Source: an uncultured Eubacterium sp. (GTDB lineage Bacteria; Bacillota; Clostridia; Lachnospirales; Lachnospiraceae). Taken from it: a stretch of DNA of 64,000 bases. Each line of letters opens with the position of its first letter. Within the stretch, counting starts at the first letter, position 1. The notes below the pieces were generated by a model. It saw only the letters and a list, made by a program, of their open reading frames with translations. It made no database searches and was not told the origin of the DNA. Positions 46,524-53,019 of this stretch are shown one piece after another. The translations under genes were made by a program, and so were the position numbers. The stretch lies in the NCBI GenBank assembly GCA_910578975.1, contig CAJTRZ010000007.1, forward strand, positions 1 through 64,000, in the 5' to 3' direction.

Positions 46524-46799
46524 TTATCTCATCTCTAAATAATCCTCCCCCATCATTTCGCCAATCTTCTTAATTGATGTATACATACCATTTTCAACTA
46601 AATATAATGCTCTGCTTATATCTTCCGTGGAATCGCTCTCATACATTCCTACTCTAATTAAATAAAGTGTTGAATATAATTGAGTTATTACAAAAAGTTC
46701 CTCGCTAAGTTCATTATATGTCTTGCCATCTAAGGCTCTTCTAATATCATTCATATATTTTCTTTTATTCTCTAATCTTCTAATTATTAAGTTTTCCAT
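46524..46799 (-). CDS. Small helical protein, unknown (copy 1)
   Basis: About 91 residues from ATG (M-E-N-L-I-I-R-R-L). Helical, charged, with no Cys pattern. A TTG start 15 bases upstream is also possible. Resembles small accessory proteins of Firmicutes phages and plasmids in size and style but shows no recognised motif. Confidence 0.6.
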   Translation of the reverse strand: MENLIIRRLENKRKYMNDIRRALDGKTYNELSEELFVITQLYSTLYLIRVGMYESDSTEDISRALYLVENGMYTSIKKIGEMMGEDYLEMR

Positions 46800-46906
46800 A
46801 CTCTTCCCAGTCAAGGTTGGTTTATCATTCTTGGGGACTGTCTTTATTGATTTTATACATATTCCTTGCTATAATATATATGAGGGGCAAACGCCTCTCT
46901 CCCATT

Positions 46907-46949
46907 GAGCCGTTACCTTTTTATGCTCTTGTGTAACGGTTCTTTTTTT
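46907..46949 (+). terminator. Intrinsic terminator, plus direction (copy 1)
   Basis: Perfect 10-bp stem GAGCCGTTAC / GTAACGGTTC (one G-U), 16-base loop, then TTTTTTT. It faces the minus-strand genes, so it would stop antisense or read-through transcription into the coiled-coil gene; in the sense of those genes it is a hairpin without a T-run. Confidence 0.7.
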
Positions 46950-47223
46950 ATGCAATGCTGAAACGCTTGCTGACTGCTGCTTTTAAATATTCATTGTACA
47001 AATCAATATGGTCTATCTTAAAAGCCTTGCTGTCGAATCTGTTTGTTGTAACGTCTTTAAATCTTACTATGTACAATCCAGTATCTAATTCGTTAATGTT
47101 CTTGTTTTTCATTTCTTCCTTGATTTCTGCCTTAATACTGTCAATCTGCTTCTCAAGTTCTGCTTTCTGTTTCTCCAGTTCCTTAATCTTTTCAATTCTG
47201 TTGTTTAATGCTCTTGTTCCCAT
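46948..47223 (-). CDS. Coiled-coil protein (copy 1)
   Basis: 91 residues. Residues about 8-42 form a heptad coiled coil (I-E-K-I-K-E-L-E-K-Q-K-A-E-L-E-K), followed by a small strand/helix domain with T-G-L-Y-I-V-R-F. AAAGGAG nine bases ahead of the ATG. Style of phage recombination or replication accessory proteins; function unknown. Confidence 0.7.
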   Translation of the reverse strand: MGTRALNNRIEKIKELEKQKAELEKQIDSIKAEIKEEMKNKNINELDTGLYIVRFKDVTTNRFDSKAFKIDHIDLYNEYLKAAVSKRFSIA

Positions 47224-47308
47224 GTTTCAATCTCCTTTGCTTTTCTTTAATTTCATGTTATTATACTTAAAAAGGGGATGCCGACGTTTCACAACGTTGG
47301 CGATTGCT

Positions 47309-47383
47309 CTACATTTCATCAATGATTGATTTGATTAGTAATGCAACTAGTACAATCTTGATGAGTAAGCCGATTAGTAACAT
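47309..47383 (-). CDS. 24-residue hydrophobic membrane peptide (copy 1)
   Basis: M-L-L-I-G-L-L-I-K-I-V-L-V-A-L-L-I-K then S-I-I-D-E-M and stop. Almost the whole peptide is one transmembrane helix with two Lys. AAAGGGGG six bases ahead of the ATG, a strong Shine-Dalgarno, supports real translation. 85 bp upstream of the coiled-coil gene. Could be a type I toxin-like or regulatory peptide; not matched to a named family. Confidence 0.5.
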   Translation of the reverse strand: MLLIGLLIKIVLVALLIKSIIDEM

Positions 47384-47465
47384 AGCGTTACCCCCTTTAT
47401 ATGTATTTAAGATTAAAGGCAAGTTACTCGTTCCACCGTTTGGCTTGTCTTTATCTTATGTATAT

Positions 47466-47508
47466 ATTATACACCAAATCTCTGTGTATGCCTATTGACA
47501 TTATACAC
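47466..47508. promoter_or_regulatory. Paired operator-like sites upstream of the small XRE gene (copy 1)
   Basis: ATTATACAC occurs at 47466-47474 and 47500-47508, same orientation, 34 bp apart, in the divergent region between the membrane peptide and the XRE gene. Candidate binding sites for that regulator. Confidence 0.4.
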
Positions 47509-47543
47509 AAATATTGAGTGTTTAATTTGTGCACTTTGTACAC

Positions 47544-47571
47544 TTGTTTTCTGTGTATATCATGCTATAAT
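47544..47571 (+). promoter_or_regulatory. Promoter of the small XRE gene (copy 1)
   Basis: TTGTTT, 16-bp spacer, extended TGC-TATAAT; 76 bp upstream of the start. Confidence 0.65.
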
Positions 47572-47647
47572 GATATTATGAAAGAGTGGGATATTTTTTA
47601 ATTTCGCCCCCCGATATTTCATAATTCTAGTGAAAGGAGATAAAAAC

Positions 47648-47854
47648 ATGGCTATCAAATATAAGATTGATATACTCACAGAGTTAAAGAACAAAGGTTT
47701 TTCAAGTTATCGTATTCGAAAGGAAAAACTTTTTGGAGAAAGTACGTTACAAAAAATAAGACAAAACGAACTTGTCTCTTGGGAAAACATTGACAAAATA
47801 TGTGCTCTTTTGGAGTGCCAACCAGGAGACCTTATTGAATATGTAAATGATTAA
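47648..47854 (+). CDS. Short XRE-family HTH regulator (copy 1)
   Basis: 68 residues: a single Cro/C1-type helix-turn-helix domain with K-N-K-G-F-S-S-Y-R-I-R-K, L-Q-K-I-R-Q-N and the typical C-terminal L-L-E-C-Q-P-G-D-L-I-E-Y. AAAGGAG seven bases ahead of the ATG; an upstream in-frame GTG overlaps the ribosome-binding site. The only plus-strand gene in the left half of the element, so it may govern the minus-strand early genes beside it. Confidence 0.82.
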   Translation: MAIKYKIDILTELKNKGFSSYRIRKEKLFGESTLQKIRQNELVSWENIDKICALLECQPGDLIEYVND

Positions 47855-47983
47855 CTACTACATAATGTCAAAATCCGTTACAAGAAAATTATTGCTAATC
47901 TGATTAAGATATGCTATATTGAGAATAGAAAAAGGGAAATCCGAAACGGTTAACCCTCAACAATTATAAGTTTATTTAACACA

Positions 47984-48021
47984 AACCGTCATTATTGCGA
48001 GTAATGGCGGTTATTTTCTTT
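47984..48021 (+). terminator. Terminator of the small XRE gene (copy 1)
   Basis: AACCGTCATTA / TAATGGCGGTT stem with one G-U pair, then ATTTTCTTTT. It overlaps the 3' end of the opposing 30-residue gene. Confidence 0.7.
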
Positions 48022-48103
48022 TGTCCTTGAAAATCTGATAGCACAGACCCACAAGGGCAACAATGAATATACAAATCTGAAATAAATCCGAATATGTAAC
48101 CAT
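48011..48103 (-). CDS. 30-residue holin-like toxin-type membrane peptide (copy 1)
   Basis: M-V-T-Y-S-D-L-F-Q then one hydrophobic helix (I-C-I-F-I-V-A-L-V-G-L) and a basic tail F-K-D-K-R-K. This matches the layout of the short peptides annotated as putative holin-like toxins in Firmicutes. The ribosome-binding site is AAAGGGGGG. A hairpin CGGAGGG / CCCTCCG at 48130-48153 sits in the expected 5' leader; its CCCTCC could compete for the G-rich Shine-Dalgarno. The frame is open upstream to 48229, but the short start fits the family. Type I toxin function is an inference. Confidence 0.6.
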   Translation of the reverse strand: MVTYSDLFQICIFIVALVGLCYQIFKDKRK

Positions 48104-48171
48104 TGGCATGCCCCCCCTTTCATTTGTATCGGAGGGCTTTTTTATACCCTCCGTAAAAAGAGGGTTAACCG

Positions 48172-48699
48172 CCTCGTTCTTAATTTCCCAATTAACAGCA
48201 TAACATATTTTACTAATTCGGACAATCACAATAATTCTAAAATCTGCTGCACTCTATCTATTATCATTCAAACAGATACATCCTATTTTGTAGTAACGTT
48301 TCTTACAGTTCTCTAACAGTTTTGTTAGTGAGTTGCATAAAAAAATACAACCGTTACCAAAGCAAACATACCCTGCTGTCTTGTATTTTCGTTGCAACGT
48401 TGCATTTTATTTACTGCAACGCTAATTTATAAATCGTTACAATAAAAGCCGTATTTCGAGCATTTTTATGTATTTGTTTTTCAATCGTGTGTATTGTAAC
48501 GCTCGTTTTATTTCTCCACAACAACAAACTGCTGCTGCCCTATCATTTATAATCTGGCAGCACAATTTTGCTCTGCCAATGTGTCCAATTTTGCACTGGT
48601 TAACGAAAGCAATCTTGCGTTGGTTGAACTTTTGATAAATTTTTAGCGAAACTTAAATCATCCATTTTGGATGGCATAGGAGTGAATAAAACGTTCAGG
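48172..48699. other. Non-coding stretch with short palindromes (copy 1)
   Basis: No supported gene. Notable pieces: palindrome CGTTGCAACG (48390-48399) overlapping CGTTGCA-n10-TGCAACG (to 48421), one TTTTATTGTAACG motif (48435-48447, minus), and the hairpin TGCTGCC / GGCAGCA (48533-48562). Part of a candidate replication-origin or RNA locus. Same at 57442-57969 in copy 2. Confidence 0.5.
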
Positions 48700-48977
48700 G
48701 CAAGGTGTCGAAATTTCGACGGTGGTGTTTTTCATTATTTTGTGAAAAAGCCTAACTTCAACATAGGCTTACAACCGTACTTGATGTACACTTGTTTAGA
48801 TTTCGGGGTGTCCACTAAGAGAACATCTCAAGGGTAGGAAAATTGTTCCGTGCCCCGTACCTAAGGGTACACCTCATTTTAGGACATAGGACAACGCAAA
48901 ATTGCGTTCAGCAAATTAAGGTTCTGATAAGGTGCAGAATTATTTACCCCCCTAAGTTCAACTTAGGAGGGCTTTTT
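48700..48977 (+). ncRNA. Candidate structured non-coding RNA ending in an intrinsic terminator (copy 1)
   Basis: At least seven hairpins in 280 bp: GTCGAAATTTCGAC (48707-48720), AAGCCTA / TAGGCTT (48748-48770), CGGGG / CCCCG (48804-48857) enclosing GAGA / TCTC and GGAA / TTCC, GTACC / GGTAC (48857-48870), AACGCAA / TTGCGTT (48893-48908), and the final CCTAAGTT / AACTTAGG stem (48951-48967) extended by GGG and followed by CTTTTT. The last is a good plus-strand terminator. No clear promoter and no known RNA family recognised. A 69-codon open frame without a good start also crosses the left half, so coding is an alternative. Confidence 0.45.
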
Positions 48978-49006
48978 CCAATTTGGAAATACCCAATCTC
49001 CTTTTT

Positions 49007-49097
49007 GGGGACTCCGAAATCTCCGAATAATTTTTAGGGTGTCGGAAATGTCGGAATGCTTTTTTTAGGGCTGCCGAAAGTGCCGAATAATATTTCA
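49007..49097. repeat. Three iterons of 30-31 bp (copy 1)
   Basis: Units 49007-49036, 49037-49067 and 49068-49097 share the pattern GGG-n-xxxxG-AAA-n-xxxxG-AAT-n-TTTT. Within a unit the 5-mer is duplicated 10 bp apart (CTCCG twice, GTCGG twice, TGCCG twice) while it differs between units. Iterons next to replication genes usually mark origins; the primase-helicase gene lies 1.2 kb away. Confidence 0.6.
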
Positions 49098-49179
49098 TCA
49101 GCCTTCCTACGCGCGCGTAACCATGTCAACATATTTTCCTATATGTGCGCAAACCTTAACTATTCTTAACTTTCTGCAT

Positions 49180-49210
49180 AAAAAAACCAACTACCTATAT
49201 TGATAGTTGG
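49180..49210 (-). terminator. Terminator of the 162-residue protein gene (copy 1)
   Basis: Minus strand CCAACTA / TAGTTGG stem, 10-base loop, then TTTTTTT; 15 bp after the stop. Confidence 0.9.
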
Positions 49211-49224
49211 CACTATAATTTTAT

Positions 49225-49713
49225 TTAATTGCGTTGTTCAGATGTGTATTTTTTATAATAATTATTTACTTTCTCAACATCTTCTCTAAATGTGTTCACA
49301 ATTGCTTTTCCTCTCAATATTTTATTATAGTTTTTCCTCTGATTCTCGTTTTGAATTTCTTGAACATAATCTAAATCTTTCCATGCATAATGCCACAATT
49401 CTGCCGAGCCATCTAATAATATTGGGAGTGTTGCGCCTTCTGCTTTTTCTCTGAAATCTCCCAGGGTAATATTATGTTTAAGGCAATTGTTCGCAAAACG
49501 GAGCGCTGACACTTGTATTTTATCGCTTTCGTCTAACAATCCTATTTTTTCAATTCTCTCATAACAATCTACTAACCAATGAAGAGCCGTTCCAATAATG
49601 AAAAATGTCTTTTCTGCACTATACTTCCCTGATGACATAGAAAAACACTCTAATTTCCACATTGATTCATTAAGGCAATAAAGCAACATATCAAAATTCT
49701 CAATTTTTTTCAT
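49225..49713 (-). CDS. Helical protein of unknown function, possibly HEPN-like (copy 1)
   Basis: 162 residues, mostly helical. The segment A-L-R-F-A-N-N-C-L-K-H-N (about 78-90) has the R...N..KH look of some HEPN-type proteins, but the Arg-to-His spacing is not the strict R-x4-6-H. GGAG six bases ahead of the ATG; a TTG 12 bases upstream is less likely. It has its own terminator and is set apart from the replication block, so it may be cargo, for example phage interference. That is speculation. Confidence 0.55.
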   Translation of the reverse strand: MKKIENFDMLLYCLNESMWKLECFSMSSGKYSAEKTFFIIGTALHWLVDCYERIEKIGLLDESDKIQVSALRFANNCLKHNITLGDFREKAEGATLPILLDGSAELWHYAWKDLDYVQEIQNENQRKNYNKILRGKAIVNTFREDVEKVNNYYKKYTSEQRN

Positions 49714-49918
49714 TTTTTCTCCCAAACAAATTTTTTAGTATTATATCATCCTAACTATCACTATTCAATTATCAATGTACCATACAACCAAAAATCAAAC
49801 AACATTTTGTGTGCGAAAAAGTACGCATACCTTTTGATGGATAAATCTTAACATTTCTTAACACTATCTTGTGGAAATTCAGATAATTATCTAAACCACG
49901 TTACAATAAAATACCCTG
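49714..49918. other. Intergenic stretch with palindrome and 13-bp motif (copy 1)
   Basis: Holds the perfect 12-bp palindrome AGATAATTATCT (49881-49892), a TTTTATTGTAACG motif (49899-49911, minus) next to it, and a TGCG / CGCA pair. Likely regulatory region of the 162-residue protein gene; no gene seen. Confidence 0.45.
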
Positions 49919-50092
49919 CTACCATTTTGCACTCTCAATCAATATATCACTTAACTTTTGTATTCCGTCATTCAACTCAATCAAAGTCGAATTAATATCC
50001 TGCAACTGCTGCGTTTCTTTAATCTCACAAATTTCATCAGAACAAAAAACACAATCTTTTCTGCACTCTTGATTTATTAATGGACAAAACAT
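49919..50092 (-). CDS. 57-residue Cys-rich protein (copy 1)
   Basis: M-F-C-P-L-I-N-Q-E-C-R-K-D-C-V-F-C then a Cys eight residues on (C-E-I-K-E), followed by a helical tail ending S-A-K-W. Five to six Cys in the first 25 residues suggest a metal-binding knuckle, as in many small phage proteins with C-x-n-C-x3-C-x2-C. AGGAG eight bases ahead of the ATG supports translation. The 13-bp motif TTTTATTGTAACG lies 36 bp upstream of the start. Confidence 0.65.
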   Translation of the reverse strand: MFCPLINQECRKDCVFCSDEICEIKETQQLQDINSTLIELNDGIQKLSDILIESAKW

Positions 50093-50127
50093 TTTTTATA
50101 CATCTCCTCACTTACTTTTTATAATTA

Positions 50128-50140
50128 CGTTACAATAAAA
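50128..50140 (-). promoter_or_regulatory. TTTTATTGTAACG motif, one of four per element (copy 1)
   Basis: Exact copies at 46109-46121 (upstream of the integrase gene), 48435-48447, 49899-49911 and here, all in the same orientation. Around this site and the integrase site the match extends to about 26 bp, including a following AT-rich -10-like box. Candidate binding site for an element-encoded activator or a shared promoter type. Confidence 0.5.
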
Positions 50141-50170
50141 ACACGCTCAATTCCTTTATTTATAGGGTTT

Positions 50171-50252
50171 TGTGCATCTTGTGCAAATTTTATGTAAAGT
50201 TTTTGAAAATAACCCTATAGGAACTTTACATAAAAAATGCACATTTTGCACA
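50171..50252. repeat. 31-bp inverted repeat beside the primase gene (copy 1)
   Basis: Arms 50171-50201 and 50222-50252 pair at 26 of 31 positions around a 20-bp centre. Each arm carries two GTGCA boxes and ATGTAAAGTT. A second inverted pair, TATAGGGTT / AACCCTATA (50161-50219), interlocks with it. It starts 7 bp after the primase stop and lacks a T-run, so a protein-binding or origin function fits better than a terminator. Confidence 0.65.
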
Positions 50253-50258
50253 TTTCTT

Positions 50259-52589
50259 TTATTTCTCGTCAAAAGGGGCAGGTTCTTCTATGTTAACAAA
50301 TGCTAATTCATAGCCCATAATGACATTATGGTACGTTCTGCTGTCAACTGTACCAGTAGCACTCCAAAGTCCTCTACTTCTTAATTCAGATATGAAATTC
50401 TTTTTGTTTTCAACACCGTATCCGTTATCTTCGCACCAATTGGAAAATACTTCATAAACGCTTTTTACTGTAACGTTATTTTTTGATTTGATTAACATTT
50501 CACTTATAAAATTGCCTATCTTATCAGACTGGTTTTTATACTCCTCTGTTGCTTTTACAACTGCACTCGGTGGGAGCAGTCCTTCTTTTCTGTAAAGTTC
50601 CAATCCTTGTATACACCAATTCAATATACCCGATAGTTCCCCTTTACTTCTCAATTTATCTTTTAGGTCTTTGTCTTGCTCTTTCAGTGTGAAATGCCTA
50701 TCAAACAATATCACGTTAATTCTGTCACTAGAAAACACTGTATTGTCTAATATCTGTGGCAAATGGTTTGTATTAATTACCAACTTAAACTCTGGTATAA
50801 AATCAAATTCTCGCTCATATATTTGTCTTGCTGTGATTGTGTCCCTTCCAGTCATTTGTTTAATCAAGTCAGCACTTAAAACCATTTTCTTTGGTGGCTC
50901 TGCTGCATTAACAAACCTTACTCCCTTTAATCGTGCAATATCTCCACTTGCTGCTCTACTATCCTTATTTGTCTTTTCTGCCAATGTCTCAGGCTGTATA
51001 TTCATTGCATAATCGCCTAGCATATAACTTAAAGTTTCTACAAACGTACTTTTACCGTTTCTTGTAGTAGCACCATACAATATAAACAACTTTTCTTCCT
51101 TGTTTTCTCCAGTAAGTGAAATTCCTGCTATTTTTTGAAGATACTTTATTTTTTCAATATCCCCCTGCATAATTTCATTGAGAAACTTCTCCCAATGTTC
51201 ACAAGTAGCAGCAGGGTTATATACAGCATTACAAATCTTGCTCAATAGCAAATCTGCATCATGCTTTATTAATGCAACCTTTTGATTTTTCAAATTTAAA
51301 ACACCATTTTGACAATTTAACAACAATTTGTTCTTGTCCAAATCCTCATTATACAAATAGTATCTATCTTTGGCATCATTCAACATTGCATTCCTATTCC
51401 GTAACTGACAAAGACTATTAATATATTTTCTATAGTCTCCCCTTCCACCGTTAATGCTTTCAACTTCTGGTGCATATTGCCACAACGCATCTACTAGAAG
51501 TTTTGCGCTTTTTCGTGCCTCTAGCCCTTCCGTGTCCTTTCTCCAACGTGTGCCATCAAAAAACATATAGTCTTTTACATCTGGATTATACCGACTAACA
51601 TTTTTAAATATATCAGCAAATAACGCTCCAGAGCCTTTGTCTGATGTATGATAATTTTCTATAGCGTTCACTTTATGCAATCGTGATACAATTTCTTGTA
51701 TAGTCTGTTGGTCCTGCTCTTGAGTGTATTTATCTGTAACCGTTACATTAAATGCCTTTTCGCTATTTTCTACTACAGCAGGCAAAATATTTATTTCATC
51801 TTGCAGCAGCAGTTGTTCAAATTCCTCTTTGCTATGCTCTTCAAAATAGTCTGAAATATCGCCCTTTGGAATATTGGGAGTAGGAACAATAATTTTTACA
51901 CTCTTCGCTATTGTTTTAACGTCATTCTTTATAGTTTGAGCAACCCTTTTTCCTGCCTCGTCATTATCAGCAAGTATGTATACTGTTGCATCTTTTAATA
52001 ACGTTGCAAACTCCTTTTGCCAATCGCCTGCACCACCATAAGTAAAAGCGTTATACCCTTGTTTTTTTAACGTGTCAACGTCTTTTTCTCCTTCGGGTAT
52101 AAATATAGGTCTACCTTCTGAAATTGCCTTATTTAAAGAATTTATGTTCCCATATATTGCCTTTAATGCCTTTCTTCCGCCACTCTGCTTTAGTCCATAT
52201 GTAAAGCGCTCATTTTCGAGTTTTCCATAAAGCATCTTCTTTCCTTCAAGTCTAATCTTAGTAAAAGCATAATTTCCGTTAATAGAAACGTAATTATAAA
52301 CTGTCTCTATTCTTCGCTTTTCCCTATTTTCAACATAGGCTTGCCAATTTTGCTTTATAGTATCTGCTTTATAAAAGGTATCTTTCTTTTCAAGTCCTGC
52401 TGCTGATAGAATGTTCTCAAGCGTGCATCCTGCATGACAATGAAATAAAGTACATTTATCTCCCCTTGTAATTGTCAGTGATGCTTGTTTATCATCATGT
52501 GCAGGACATTTACACTGTGCTTTATCTCCGTATTTTTTTGTTACATGAAAGTATTTTAAATTACTCTCATAAATTTCTATATTTGTCAT
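50259..52589 (-). CDS. P4-type primase-helicase (copy 1)
   Basis: 776 residues. N-terminal zinc-binding CHC2-like domain (C-P-A-H-D-D and F-H-C-H-A-G-C, about 23-56), TOPRIM-like region (I-P-E-G-E-K-D-V near 165 and L-A-D-N-D-E-A-G near 210), D5-type middle domain (about 300-480) and an SF3 helicase with Walker A G-A-T-T-R-N-G-K-S-T near 510 and sensor motif V-I-N-T-N-H-L-P near 610. This is the phage/plasmid primase family that starts replication of satellites and plasmids. AGGAG precedes the ATG; the excisionase-like gene is 13 bp upstream. Confidence 0.93.
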   Translation of the reverse strand: MTNIEIYESNLKYFHVTKKYGDKAQCKCPAHDDKQASLTITRGDKCTLFHCHAGCTLENILSAAGLEKKDTFYKADTIKQNWQAYVENREKRRIETVYNYVSINGNYAFTKIRLEGKKMLYGKLENERFTYGLKQSGGRKALKAIYGNINSLNKAISEGRPIFIPEGEKDVDTLKKQGYNAFTYGGAGDWQKEFATLLKDATVYILADNDEAGKRVAQTIKNDVKTIAKSVKIIVPTPNIPKGDISDYFEEHSKEEFEQLLLQDEINILPAVVENSEKAFNVTVTDKYTQEQDQQTIQEIVSRLHKVNAIENYHTSDKGSGALFADIFKNVSRYNPDVKDYMFFDGTRWRKDTEGLEARKSAKLLVDALWQYAPEVESINGGRGDYRKYINSLCQLRNRNAMLNDAKDRYYLYNEDLDKNKLLLNCQNGVLNLKNQKVALIKHDADLLLSKICNAVYNPAATCEHWEKFLNEIMQGDIEKIKYLQKIAGISLTGENKEEKLFILYGATTRNGKSTFVETLSYMLGDYAMNIQPETLAEKTNKDSRAASGDIARLKGVRFVNAAEPPKKMVLSADLIKQMTGRDTITARQIYEREFDFIPEFKLVINTNHLPQILDNTVFSSDRINVILFDRHFTLKEQDKDLKDKLRSKGELSGILNWCIQGLELYRKEGLLPPSAVVKATEEYKNQSDKIGNFISEMLIKSKNNVTVKSVYEVFSNWCEDNGYGVENKKNFISELRSRGLWSATGTVDSRTYHNVIMGYELAFVNIEEPAPFDEK

Positions 52590-52602
52590 TTATATATCTC
52601 CT

Positions 52603-52800
52603 TTAATCGGAAATAGCATTGATATAACGCTCCACTTTTGAAACATTCCACAACAAACGCTTTCCTATTCTTATTTCTGCTCCTGCCTGCTTTCCTATCT
52701 CAACAGCACTGGTTCTTCCACAATTTAATAGGGACTTTAAACCTTCTGTATCTACAGTTATTGGATTGTCAATCTTTTTAATCTGTGCTTTTCTTGCCAT
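52603..52800 (-). CDS. Small HTH protein, excisionase-like (copy 1)
   Basis: 65 residues with a MerR/Xis-like winged helix: L-K-S-L-L-N-C-G-R-T-S-A-V-E-I-G as the recognition region and R-I-G-K-R-L-L-W-N-V-S-K-V-E-R-Y-I as the conserved C-terminal part of excisionase/AlpA-type proteins. First gene of the replication unit, divergent from the repressor. Could act as excisionase, as activator of replication genes, or both. Confidence 0.75.
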   Translation of the reverse strand: MARKAQIKKIDNPITVDTEGLKSLLNCGRTSAVEIGKQAGAEIRIGKRLLWNVSKVERYINAISD

Positions 52801-53019
52801 TCCTCTAATCTCCTTTTTGTTTAATTTTAGTATTCTTTATCGTTGCAACGTCTGTAGTTGTATTGTATAATGTTTTGTAAAGCAACTTCAACATTAGGTA
52901 AATAATTTTTACCATCGTTTTTATAATTGTTAATTATATTTAACATTGTCATCTTTTGTTTGCACATAGCACAAATCAAGTAAATTGTTTTAACATTCAA
53001 TGTTATAAGGAGATTACAT
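52801..53019. promoter_or_regulatory. Divergent control region with operator-like palindromes (copy 1)
   Basis: Perfect inverted repeat TAACATT-C-AATGTTA at 52991-53005, just before the repressor Shine-Dalgarno, with single AACATT boxes near 52889 and 52937, and the palindrome CGTTGCAACG (52841-52850) also found in the origin-like region. Looks like a repressor-controlled lysogeny-type switch. Confidence 0.6.

Larger units (their letters stand above)
47947..48171. repeat. 12-bp inverted repeats bracketing the small toxin-like gene (copy 1)
   Basis: CGGTTAACCCTC at 47947-47958 and its exact reverse complement at 48160-48171. Between them lie the XRE terminator and the 30-residue membrane peptide gene. 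Also at 57217-57228 and 57430-57441 in copy 2. Confidence 0.7.

Noticed and set aside
48700..48977. Group II intron or IS200/IS605-associated RNA
   Set aside because: No reverse transcriptase, TnpA/TnpB or domain V-like hairpin nearby, and no typical intron ends.
48843..49037. A 64-codon plus-strand frame across the terminator hairpin and first iteron
   Set aside because: It runs through a strong terminator and repeats, with no Shine-Dalgarno; the DNA structure explains the region better.
49007..49097. CRISPR array
   Set aside because: The three units are contiguous, without spacers of constant length, and no cas genes are near.
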